From Pseudomonadota bacterium (GTDB taxonomy: Bacteria; Pseudomonadota; Gammaproteobacteria; Burkholderiales; Thiobacillaceae), in contig JAJZRU010000007.1 of the NCBI GenBank assembly GCA_021802555.1, positions 43,697 through 107,696 on the forward strand: a stretch of DNA of 64,000 bases. The letters run 5' to 3'. Each line of letters begins with the position of its first letter. Position 1 is the stretch's first letter. Position numbers and translations under genes: made by a program. Below, in pieces: positions 38,678-45,821 of the stretch. The notes under the pieces were generated by a model, which saw nothing but the letters and a program-made list of their open reading frames with translations, made no database searches and was not told the origin of the DNA.

Positions 38678-39173
38678 CAAGCGCCAGGGCGGCTTCACCT
38701 ATCTGGGCCTGCTCATCCTGCTGGTGCTGATGGGGGTGGTGCTGGCCCAGGCCGGCACGCTGTGGTCGCAGACCCGCCAGCGCGAGCGCGAGGCCGACCT
38801 GCTTTTCTACGGCGACCAGTTCCGCCGGGCCATCGCCGCCTACTACCAGGCGCAAAGCCCCAATGCCTATCCCAAGACGCTGAACGATCTGCTGGAGGAT
38901 CCGCGCGTGCCTTTCACCCGCCGCTTCCTGCGCCAGATTTACCCCGACCCCATGACCGGCAAGCGCGACTGGGTGCTCATCCGGGCGCCCGACCGGAGCA
39001 TCATGGGCGTCTACAGCCCCGCTCCGGGCGTCCCGATCAAGCGGGGCGGTTTTCTTCCCGCCGACGCCGCTTTCGCCGACGCCAAGAGCTATGCCGCCTG
39101 GCGCTTCGAATTCGCCGGCGGCGCGCCGGCGACGCCCGTGCCGGCCGGGGCCGTCGGCGGGAGACGTTCATGA
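38664..39173 (+). CDS. T2SS minor pseudopilin lacking Glu5 (GspK-like by this trait)
   Basis: A 169-residue pseudopilin: RQGG|FTYLGLLILLVLMGVVLAQAG. Position 5 is Gly instead of Glu. Loss of Glu5 is typical of tip pseudopilins such as GspK, but this protein is about half the length of GspK. The body (YGDQFRRAIAAYYQ, then LLEDPRVPFTRRFLRQIYPDPMTG) suits a GspG/H-like fold. It overlaps the previous gene by 14 bp and is the last gene of the T2SS operon. Confidence 0.8.
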   Translation: MRTGDKRQGGFTYLGLLILLVLMGVVLAQAGTLWSQTRQREREADLLFYGDQFRRAIAAYYQAQSPNAYPKTLNDLLEDPRVPFTRRFLRQIYPDPMTGKRDWVLIRAPDRSIMGVYSPAPGVPIKRGGFLPADAAFADAKSYAAWRFEFAGGAPATPVPAGAVGGRRS

Positions 39174-39186
39174 TTCCTTAATTATC

Positions 39187-39209
39187 TCGTCACGACAGCG
39201 GATTAGATT
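39187..39209 (+). promoter_or_regulatory. Possible promoter of the LuxR-type gene
   Basis: TCGTCAC (39187-39193), one mismatch from a Pho half-site, is followed by TAGATT at 39204-39209, again 17 bp from half-site start to -10. An upstream half-site is poor (CCTTAAT). A CCGAGG/CCTCGG stem (39276-39299) lies in the leader. This is weaker than the gspG site. Confidence 0.3.
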
Positions 39210-39360
39210 CCCGAGAACGATAAGTGTCCCCGTATCCGGCGCCGAGCAGGCGGCAGCATCAGGCTGGCCTGCAAGCCGAGGGGCGACGATAATCCTCGGG
39301 GAGTTTCCATGGGTGTTTACGCTGCCGCTTCGGGGCCATGGTGCGCCGGAGAGGTGCAAC

Positions 39361-40137
39361 ATGCCGCTTTCTAGCGTCGCCGAAGAACGCGACGCCCTGG
39401 TGCACACGCTTGAGAGCGGCGCGCGCGTGGCCAATCGCGCCCAGTTCTTCACCTGGACCCAGGGCTTGTACCAGCAGCTCGTGCCCCACGAGATACTCAT
39501 CTGCAGCCTGACGCATCCGCACACCCGCGCATTCGAGCACTACCTCTTCTCTTCCACGCGCTACTTCAAGGCCAATCACCTGGCAGCCGCCTGGGACAAG
39601 GGCGGCATCCTGCGCGCCGCCCTGGAAATCTGGCATCGCCATGAGCGCCCCGTGCTGGCCGCCCCCGATCTCGCCGCCGCACCGCACGGCGAAGTGCTGC
39701 CCGAGCGCTGGCAGGCCGCGCTCATGGAATGCGAGCTGAAAAACCTGCTGGCCCATGGTCTGCGCAGCATGGATGGCGGCGCGCGCGGCTTCGTCGCCTA
39801 TGCCCGCCTGCCCGGTGGGCCGCAAGCCTCGCACGCGGGCGCCGCCCAGATCCTCGCGCCTTTCCTGGTCGACGCCCTCATCCGCGTGCTGGCGCGGGAG
39901 AACCGCGGCAAGGGGCTGGAGAAACCCCTGTCCGAACGCGAGCGCGAAATCCTCCTGTGGGTGCAGGAAGGCAAGACCAACGAAGAGATTGCCCTCCTGC
40001 TCAGCGTCTCGCCCTATACGGTGAAAAACCACCTGCAGAAAATCTACAACAAGCTGGAGGTGACCACCCGCGGCCAGGCCGTGGCCAAGGCCATGGGCCT
40101 GGGGCAGTTGCACCCTCTGGGCGCGCCCCGGCCATGA
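39361..40137 (+). CDS. epsA: LuxR-family regulator, EpsA-like (PEP-CTERM/exosortase associated)
   Basis: A 258-residue regulator. The N-terminal ~170 residues form a conserved sensory domain of the EpsA type (VANRAQFFTWTQGLYQQLVPHEILICSL), and the C-terminal LuxR/NarL helix-turn-helix is complete (LSEREREILLWVQEGKTNEE, SVSPYTVKNHLQKIYNKLEV). EpsA-type regulators accompany exosortase/PEP-CTERM exopolysaccharide loci in betaproteobacteria. No exosortase lies in the window, but two PEP-CTERM-type genes do. GGAGAGG (39348-39354) six bases upstream fixes ATG 39361. It is a good candidate to bind the CCGAACGG motif that begins two bases after its stop codon. Confidence 0.8.
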   Translation: MPLSSVAEERDALVHTLESGARVANRAQFFTWTQGLYQQLVPHEILICSLTHPHTRAFEHYLFSSTRYFKANHLAAAWDKGGILRAALEIWHRHERPVLAAPDLAAAPHGEVLPERWQAALMECELKNLLAHGLRSMDGGARGFVAYARLPGGPQASHAGAAQILAPFLVDALIRVLARENRGKGLEKPLSEREREILLWVQEGKTNEEIALLLSVSPYTVKNHLQKIYNKLEVTTRGQAVAKAMGLGQLHPLGAPRP

Positions 40138-40138
40138 G

Positions 40139-40200
40139 CCGAACGGGCTAGGTTAAGCCCGCCTCAAGCCCCAACGGCTGTCACACTTCTTCCCTAATCT
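40139..40200 (+). promoter_or_regulatory. Shared promoter module, copy 1 (PEP-CTERM gene)
   Basis: CCGAACGG (40139-40146) sits in an imperfect palindrome AGCCGAACGGGCT. CTGTCAC (40178-40184) and TAATCT (40195-40200, -10) follow. A second, one-mismatch copy, AGCCCCAACGGCT, lies at 40167-40179. Distances are 56 bp from CCGAACGG to the -10 and 17 bp from the half-site to the -10. No -35 is seen, so activation is likely. Transcription should start near 40207. Confidence 0.6.
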
Positions 40201-40235
40201 CTGTACCCAACCGCAGCGCGTTTTGGCTGCGGACG

Positions 40236-40345
40236 CCGGACCAGGCCACACCCGTCGCGAGGCGGGGCCGGAAAGCCGCGGGTCTTTCAGCGTGATGCAA
40301 GCGGAAGACAGCCGGGCTGCCCGCGAAGAGCGGGGGAGCACCCCC
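40236..40345 (+). promoter_or_regulatory. c-di-GMP-I (GEMM-type) riboswitch
   Basis: The aptamer shows P2 CCCGTC-GCGA-GGCGGG (40251-40266, GNRA loop), then the conserved GGAAAGCC (40270-40277), P3 GTCTTTC/GGAAGAC (40282-40288 with 40303-40309) and the signature AGCCGGGCTGCC (40310-40321). A CCGCAGC/GCTGCGG hairpin precedes it (40211-40232). Downstream, GGGGG-AGCA-CCCCC (40332-40345) may act as expression platform: ACCCC (40340-40344) can otherwise pair with GGGGT (40365-40369), the ribosome site of the PEP-CTERM gene. Identification is by eye from conserved GEMM motifs; the P1 closing stem was not assigned. Confidence 0.75.
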
Positions 40346-40374
40346 ATTCATCGTCTTGAGTAAAGGGGTAACAC

Positions 40375-41205
40375 ATGAAATTGAAACTCATCGCCTTGGC
40401 CCTGGCGGCTGCGGCCGCCGGCCAGGCCCATGCCGCCGGCACGGTCGACTTCGCCAGCGGCGACGGCAACCTGTTCCTGTCCGTCTGGGATCCGGTTGCG
40501 CAGACCTCCTACAGCCGCGATTTGGGCGTCGATCTGAATAGCTTCGCGCCCAATGCCACGGTTAATACTGCACCTACCTTCAATTCACAGTACGAAACCG
40601 CCGGCTACACCCAGAGCTTCAGCGCGGACGCTATGCTGCAGCAGTACCTGTCCACTGCCAACACGGCCAATCTGGTGTGGAACATCGGTTCAGGGGACAT
40701 TACCAGCACCGGCTTGAATGGCTACCGCTTCCTCTCCACCAGCTCCATGGGTGCCAGCACCGTTGCGGGCGAGACAAATACCCAGGTGAAGTCTTTTGGG
40801 GCATCCAATAGCGTCGCGAACGCAATCGCCACCAATCTGGCGAATGCGGGCACAAGCTCCCTCACGGCAACCGCTGCAGATAGTTTTCTGTACGCCGGTG
40901 ACTATTCTTATAGCAATAACTGGAACAGCCAAGCCAAAGGCTGGGTCAGCACCGCCCCCTTGGGTGGCAGCAGCAACTTTGTCTTCCTGACTCCCAGCAG
41001 CATCTCCGGCCTGTCCAAGGCTGTTGTCCACCAGTTCGGCTACACCAATGCCCAAGGTCAGTTCGAGGCGGCCACTTGGACTTTGGCCAGCAACGGCACG
41101 CTTACCTACGGTGTGCCCGCTGCACCCGTACCCGAGCCAGAAACCTGGGCCATGCTGGGTGTTGGTCTGGGTCTGTTGACCCTGCGCCTGCGCCGCCGCG
41201 CCTGA
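40375..41205 (+). CDS. PEP-CTERM sorted surface protein
   Basis: A 276-residue exported protein with a signal peptide (LIALALAAAAAGQAHA, about 22 residues) and a C-terminal sorting signal: VPEPETWAML, a hydrophobic helix and LRLRRRA. The middle is Ser/Thr/Asn/Gly-rich and without recognised domain. Exosortase-type enzymes process such tails, and the proteins are linked to exopolysaccharide and biofilm matrix. Controlled by promoter module 1 and the riboswitch; GGGG six bases upstream of ATG is the ribosome site. Probably co-transcribed with the PstS-like gene 51 bp downstream. Confidence 0.9.
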   Translation: MKLKLIALALAAAAAGQAHAAGTVDFASGDGNLFLSVWDPVAQTSYSRDLGVDLNSFAPNATVNTAPTFNSQYETAGYTQSFSADAMLQQYLSTANTANLVWNIGSGDITSTGLNGYRFLSTSSMGASTVAGETNTQVKSFGASNSVANAIATNLANAGTSSLTATAADSFLYAGDYSYSNNWNSQAKGWVSTAPLGGSSNFVFLTPSSISGLSKAVVHQFGYTNAQGQFEAATWTLASNGTLTYGVPAAPVPEPETWAMLGVGLGLLTLRLRRRA

Positions 41206-41256
41206 GCGCACGACATCCTCTTTAGGCACCCGCTTTTTTACCCATAAGGAAACCTC

Positions 41257-42663
41257 ATGAAAAAGCTTCAAACCCTCACGGCCGCCTGCGCGCTGGCCTT
41301 CGCCGGCCAGGCCTTTGCCCTGTCCCCCTCCACCACGCCCGACGTGACCCTGTTCATCTCCGGCTCCTCCGCCCTGCAACTGGTCATCGGCCAACTGGCC
41401 AACGGCATGATGCAGTCCGGCACGCTGGATGTGTATTACGACGCCGGCTCCAACGGCAGCAACTCGCGCGCCTACTTCGGCACCATGAAGACCGACTCCA
41501 GCATTCCTACCGCCCTGCAGGGCAAGAAAGTGCTGCTCATCAACCGCGCCCAGGGCGGTTCCATCTATGGCGTGAACCCCGTGGCCCAGGCCACGGTGCT
41601 TTCCCGCCTGGATGTGACCACGGCCAGCTGCGGCACCGCGGCGACCGGCACGGATGCCACCACCAACGCCCCGCTGTGGAAATGCAGCGGCACCGTGAGC
41701 ACCGTGCCTGACGGCGGCGTGTCCGACGTCGAGCCGGCCATGTTCCAGGGTATCAACCTGCCCAGCGGCTGGTCCGCGGCGGGCGCCTCTCTGTCCAACC
41801 TCACGGTGGGCAGCACCCTGGCGGCGCCCTTCGCCATCATTCTCACCAATAACCTGAAGTCCTATCTGCCCAACATCACCAAGCTGCAGGCCGCCAGCCT
41901 TTTGGGCGCGCAACTAAATGGCACTTACCAGGACTGGGGCGCCGTCAGCGCCTCCCTGGCGGGCCAGCCTGTGATGATCTGCCGCCGTTCCCCCGGCTCC
42001 GGCACCCAGGCCAGCACCAACAACTTCCTGTTCGGCTTCCCCTGCTCCAAGACCCAGCTTAACCCCGCTACGCCTGCCGATAGCGTGCCGGGCGGCTTCA
42101 CCGTCATCGAAAGCGATTCCTCCGGCAAGCTAGGCAAGTGCATGGACTACGTGCAAAATGGCACGCCTGCCGGCCAAGCGATCGACCTGAACAACGGCAG
42201 CCTGGTGCCCATCGGTTCGCCCAACAGCATCACCTTGCCCGGCGGTCAGTACGGCATCGGCATCATGGGTCTGGATTACCCGCCCACCAAGGCCGGCGAC
42301 CTGTATTTCTATCCGACCTTCGACGGCACTTCCATTACCAAAAACAACGACGGCGTGACGCCTGACCTGACCAACCCGGCCAGCGGCGTGTATGGCTGGG
42401 TGTCGGAGAACGGCTACCAGTACCGCAACACCACAGTGAACGGCATCCCCGCTCCTGCCGGTGCTCAGCTGGCCCTGCTTCAGCTGATCCAGGTGCGCGC
42501 CGGCGACCCCGCCGTGTTCGGCAGCACCACTCTGCCGGTGCCGGGCGTCATGGGCCTGATCGAAAACGGCTACACCCCCACGGGCACCAACGCCAACGCC
42601 TACCCGGTGTGGAAAGGCGCCAACTTCAGCAACTCCTGCCAGTCGCCCCAGTTGTACTTCTAA
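41257..42663 (+). CDS. PstS-like periplasmic/secreted phosphate-binding protein
   Basis: A 468-residue exported protein; the signal peptide ends at GQAFA. It follows the PstS/DING fold landmarks: LFISGSSALQLVIGQL (first ligand loop), LNGTYQDWGAVS (like the ITNWN segment), ICRRSPGSGTQASTNNFLFG (equivalent to RSDGSGT), and YGIGIMGLD. Family membership implies binding of phosphate or a phosphate ester, but no ABC permease genes are near, so it may be secreted or surface-bound. In Pseudomonas aeruginosa a DING-type PstS-like protein is encoded beside the Hxc T2SS. AGGAAA precedes the ATG. A strong terminator follows. Confidence 0.7.
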   Translation: MKKLQTLTAACALAFAGQAFALSPSTTPDVTLFISGSSALQLVIGQLANGMMQSGTLDVYYDAGSNGSNSRAYFGTMKTDSSIPTALQGKKVLLINRAQGGSIYGVNPVAQATVLSRLDVTTASCGTAATGTDATTNAPLWKCSGTVSTVPDGGVSDVEPAMFQGINLPSGWSAAGASLSNLTVGSTLAAPFAIILTNNLKSYLPNITKLQAASLLGAQLNGTYQDWGAVSASLAGQPVMICRRSPGSGTQASTNNFLFGFPCSKTQLNPATPADSVPGGFTVIESDSSGKLGKCMDYVQNGTPAGQAIDLNNGSLVPIGSPNSITLPGGQYGIGIMGLDYPPTKAGDLYFYPTFDGTSITKNNDGVTPDLTNPASGVYGWVSENGYQYRNTTVNGIPAPAGAQLALLQLIQVRAGDPAVFGSTTLPVPGVMGLIENGYTPTGTNANAYPVWKGANFSNSCQSPQLYF

Positions 42664-42679
42664 GCCTGAACGGCGCAAC

Positions 42680-42757
42680 GCCCGCTTCAAAGCGGGCGCG
42701 GCCGGGGCAATCCCGGCCACTCTGCACCCCCCGCTGCGGCGGGGGTTTTTGTTTTTT
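42680..42757 (+). terminator. Hairpin cluster with rho-independent terminator
   Basis: Three consecutive perfect 7-bp stems follow the PstS-like gene: 42680-42697, 42700-42718 and 42728-42745. The last (CCCCCGC-TGCG-GCGGGGG) is followed by T5-G-T6, a textbook intrinsic terminator. Confidence 0.85.
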
Positions 42758-42880
42758 CGGCGGTGCGCAATGCGTAGATACTCCCTTTCGTCGGGCCGAG
42801 GGGTCTTATCAGCCCGCCGCTATACAGGGCTCCCTGCATTTCGCGGTGGGCACGTTGTGCTTTGCCTACCAGCTCCCGGC

Positions 42881-42942
42881 CCGAACGGCTCATGCAAACG
42901 CCGTGGACAACGTGTTTGTTTGTAACCGGCCTTCCCTAATAT
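42881..42942 (+). promoter_or_regulatory. Shared promoter module, copy 2
   Basis: GGCCCGAACGGCT (core CCGAACGG 42881-42888), TTGTAAC (42920-42926) and TAATAT (42937-42942). The spacings (56 bp and 17 bp to the -10) are identical to copies 1 and 3. CTTCCC directly before the -10 is identical to copy 1. Transcription would start near 42949, 23 bp before the gene. Confidence 0.6.
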
Positions 42943-42971
42943 TTCTTCACACTGATTTTTGGGGGATAGCC

Positions 42972-43388
42972 ATGTTTGCCTGCCGACCTCTCGCCCTGAC
43001 GCTCGCTTTGGCCGCTTGCCTGGGGGCGGGCCGGGCCCAAGCCGATCCCGCCGACGGGAGTTTCTCTGCCGGGCTGGTGGTTGAATGGCCGTGGTCGGGC
43101 TTCGCCATAGCCTCGGTACCCCCGCCGGTGCCGCCCCCTTACGTTTATGCCCAGGAGCCGATCAACGCGGCCTGGATCGGTTTGCCGGGAGGCGTTGCGC
43201 CCGTCGGTTCCGCCAGCCCGGTACCGGAGCCCCGTCGCTGGGCCACGCTGCTGACCGGATTGGGGCTGGTGATCCTGGCCCTGCGCCGGCGCATCAATCA
43301 CCAAGTGCGCGTCAGGGATGGAGTCACTCGCCCAGCAGCGCGGCTTTCAGGCTTTGCTGCACCGGATGATCGCCCAGCCAGATCTTGA
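42972..43388 (+). CDS. Small PEP-CTERM-like exported protein with extended tail
   Basis: A 138-residue protein: signal peptide (LALTLALAACLGAGRAQA), a Pro-rich middle (VPPPVPPPYVYAQEP) and a PEP-CTERM pattern VPEPRRWATLLTGLGLVILALRRR ending near residue 109. Normal PEP-CTERM proteins stop right there; this one reads on for about 29 residues across the 3' end of the convergent gene. Either the stop was lost or a frameshift occurred. GGGGGAT upstream serves as ribosome site. Confidence 0.65.
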   Translation: MFACRPLALTLALAACLGAGRAQADPADGSFSAGLVVEWPWSGFAIASVPPPVPPPYVYAQEPINAAWIGLPGGVAPVGSASPVPEPRRWATLLTGLGLVILALRRRINHQVRVRDGVTRPAARLSGFAAPDDRPARS

Positions 43389-43899
43389 GCAGGGCGCGAT
43401 TGAATTCCTCCCCGGCAAAACTGCCGGCCAGGTGATGGTTCAGCCAGACCTGCGTGCCGGTTCCCGGCAGGTAATCCAGTTGGATGACGCTGCCCTTGGG
43501 GAAGGTGCCCCTGCGTCGGATCAAGTCGAGAAACTGCTCCACCTGTCCCTGGATGGCTGTCAGGGTTCGCGGACTGTTGTTGGCATCCAGCCCGCGTCTG
43601 AGGAGTTCCACATTGCGGTCGGCCGATACGTCATGCAGCAGGATGATGCGCACTTGCCGCGGCGCGTCGCCATCCAGCACGGAATGCGCGTCATGCGCAG
43701 GCTCGGGCAGATAAAGCGCCAGCACATAGAGGTCGAACAGCAGGAAGCGGCGCAGCCCGGCGCCGTTCAGCACGAGATGGGCATCACCCTGGCGCGCCCG
43801 CTCGGCCACCGTCACGCCCGCCAGATCGAAGGCGGGCGCCGGCCCGCTCAATGCCAGCAAAAAGAGGGCGCCCACGCAGGCAAATGTAGAGAGGCGCAT
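43324..43899 (-). CDS. Chalcone-isomerase-like exported protein
   Basis: About 191 residues with a signal peptide (LSTFACVGALFLLALSGPAPA). FDLAGVTVAERARQGDAHLVLNGAG, FDLYVLALYLPE and the C-terminal EEFNRALLKIWLGDHPVQQSLKAALLG match the bacterial chalcone-isomerase-like (CHI-like) periplasmic family. Bacterial members are not known to isomerise flavonoids; their role is unclear. An alternative start at 43938 adds 13 residues. CTGTCAT on this strand (43966-43972) lies upstream. It converges on and overlaps the PEP-CTERM-like gene by 65 bp. Confidence 0.8.
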   Translation of the reverse strand: MRLSTFACVGALFLLALSGPAPAFDLAGVTVAERARQGDAHLVLNGAGLRRFLLFDLYVLALYLPEPAHDAHSVLDGDAPRQVRIILLHDVSADRNVELLRRGLDANNSPRTLTAIQGQVEQFLDLIRRRGTFPKGSVIQLDYLPGTGTQVWLNHHLAGSFAGEEFNRALLKIWLGDHPVQQSLKAALLGE

Positions 43900-44019
43900 A
43901 GGCTGAAGCAAGGCCGGATATCGCGAGGGTGAATGCATTGTCTCTGCTGTCGGCGCAAGTTTGATGACAGGGGAGCCCATCCAGGGTTTTTAACGGCGCT
44001 TTTTTCCCACCGCTGTAGC

Positions 44020-44081
44020 CCGAACGGACTATACCGCCGGGGGATGCGCTGCGCATGGCTGTCATAAACCTTCTTTAAGCT
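44020..44081 (+). promoter_or_regulatory. Shared promoter module, copy 3 (two-partner secretion genes)
   Basis: AGCCCGAACGGAC (core CCGAACGG 44020-44027), CTGTCAT (44059-44065) followed by AAAC, CTTCTT and TAAGCT (-10, 44076-44081). The same 56- and 17-bp spacings are found as in copies 1 and 2. The predicted leader is about 110 nt to the tpsB start. Confidence 0.6.
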
Positions 44082-44198
44082 TATACCCCAGGAAGAGAGC
44101 CCGAGCCCGCTAAGAGGCATGGGTAAGCAATGCCCGCATGCGCGGCCTTTTGTCTTTGGGCGGTGTCCGCCCCTGCGAGCCCAAGAGAGAACCGTTCC

Positions 44199-45815
44199 AT
44201 GAAGCGCCTGCTGGCCCTGCTTCTGTGCCTGCTGCACCCGCCCTGCTGGGCGGAGGGCGCACCCGCCGGGTCGAACCCGGCGCAGCAGGGCAAGGGGCGG
44301 CAGGCCGCGGTGTTCGACGTGATGGAGTACGACGTCGCCGGCAACACCGTATTGACCCAGTTGGCCATCGAGCAGGCGGTCTATCCCTACCTGGGGCCGG
44401 GCAAGACCATTGCCGATGTGGATCAGGCGCGCGCCGCGCTGGAGAAGGCTTACCACAAGGCCGGCTACAACACGGTGTACGTGGACATTCCCGAGCAGAG
44501 CGTGAGCGACGGCGTGGTGGTGCTGAAGGTCACCGAGGGCCGCGTGGAGAAAGTCCGCGTCAACGGTTCGCGCTATTACTCCCAGGGCCGCATCCTTGCC
44601 CAGATTCCGGAATTCGCACCGGGCAGGGTGCCGTATTTTCCGGCGGTTCAACAGGAGCTGGCGGCGGTGAACCGGGCACCGGGGCGCCAGGTGCTGCCGG
44701 TGCTCAAGCCCGGTGCGACGCCCGGCACGCTGGATGTCAACCTGGACGTCAACGATCAATCGCCTTTGCATGGCAGCCTGGAACTCAACAATTACTACAG
44801 CCCCAATACCCGGCCGCTGCGCCTGTCCGGCTCGCTCGAATACGACAACCTGTGGCAGCGCGAGCACCATCTCGGCCTCCAGTTCCAGACCAGCCCGCAG
44901 GACACCAGCCAGGTGCGCACCTACTCGCTGTCCTATGTGATCCCCTTCGCTCAGGGCCGCGACAACCTGGCCTTGTACTACCTGCGCTCGAACAGCAACG
45001 TGGGTGCCCTGGGCGGCATCACCGTGCTGGGGCGCGGCGATATTTTCGGTGCGCGCTACCTCATGCCGCTGCCGCCCAAAGGGAGCTACACCCACATGCT
45101 CTCGCTGGGCGCGGACTACAAGCGCTTCACCCAGAACATCGTGCTGCCGGGCGCCCCGGCAGTGGACACGCCCATCACCTATTTGCCGCTGTCGCTGCAA
45201 TATTCCGGCGCCTACCAGGACGGCGGCGGCAGCACCCAGTTCGGCCTGGGCCTGGGCTTCGCCATCCGCGGCGGCGTGGACAAGAACGTCGATTGCTACG
45301 GCCAGACCGTCAACCAGTTCGAGTGCAACCGCTACGGCGCCAAGTCCAACTACATGGTGCTGAAGCCCAGCCTGACGCGCATGCAGAAGCTGCCGGACGG
45401 GTTTACGCTCAAGGCCGGCATCGACGGCCAGATCGCCAGCGGGCCGCTGGTGAGCAACGAGCAGTTCTCTGCCGGCGGTGCCGGCAGTGTGCGCGGCTAT
45501 CTCGTATCGGAAGCGCTGGGCGACGACGGCGTGCATGGCGTGCTGGAATTCTCCAGCCCCAGTTTGGCGGGCAAGGCAACGCGCCTCGACAGCCTCATCC
45601 TGCTCGCCTTCCTGGAAGGGGCGCACGTGCGGCTGCGCCAGCCGCTGGCCTCGCAGCAACCCGACACCAGCCTGGCCAGCACCGGCCTGGGCCTGCGCCT
45701 GGCGGCCCTGAAGGGCATGGACCTCGGGGCGGACGTGGCCTGGCCGCTGATTTCCACCGCCTACACCCGGGCCGGTCGGCCGCGGGTGGATTTCCGCTGG
45801 GCTTACCAGTTCTAG
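44199..45815 (+). CDS. Two-partner secretion outer-membrane transporter (TpsB, ShlB/FhaC family)
   Basis: A 538-residue transporter: signal peptide (RLLALLLCLLHPPCWA), POTRA1 (about 35-115: FDVMEYDVAGNTVLTQLAIE), POTRA2 (LKVTEGRVEKVRVNGSRYYS) and a 16-strand barrel beginning SLELNNYYSPNTRPLRLSGS. The conserved VRGY motif of loop L6 is in GGAGSVRGYLVSE, and the barrel ends with aromatic FRWAYQF. Start 44199 is chosen for the signal peptide. tpsA begins 6 bp after the stop, so this is its dedicated exporter. PdtB of P. aeruginosa occupies the same neighbourhood type. Confidence 0.93.
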   Translation: MKRLLALLLCLLHPPCWAEGAPAGSNPAQQGKGRQAAVFDVMEYDVAGNTVLTQLAIEQAVYPYLGPGKTIADVDQARAALEKAYHKAGYNTVYVDIPEQSVSDGVVVLKVTEGRVEKVRVNGSRYYSQGRILAQIPEFAPGRVPYFPAVQQELAAVNRAPGRQVLPVLKPGATPGTLDVNLDVNDQSPLHGSLELNNYYSPNTRPLRLSGSLEYDNLWQREHHLGLQFQTSPQDTSQVRTYSLSYVIPFAQGRDNLALYYLRSNSNVGALGGITVLGRGDIFGARYLMPLPPKGSYTHMLSLGADYKRFTQNIVLPGAPAVDTPITYLPLSLQYSGAYQDGGGSTQFGLGLGFAIRGGVDKNVDCYGQTVNQFECNRYGAKSNYMVLKPSLTRMQKLPDGFTLKAGIDGQIASGPLVSNEQFSAGGAGSVRGYLVSEALGDDGVHGVLEFSSPSLAGKATRLDSLILLAFLEGAHVRLRQPLASQQPDTSLASTGLGLRLAALKGMDLGADVAWPLISTAYTRAGRPRVDFRWAYQF

Positions 45816-45821
45816 CGTGCC

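Noticed and set aside
39091..39360. Upstream in-frame extension of the EpsA-like gene
   Set aside because: It runs back into the last pseudopilin gene in another frame, while GGAGAGG fixes the start at 39361.
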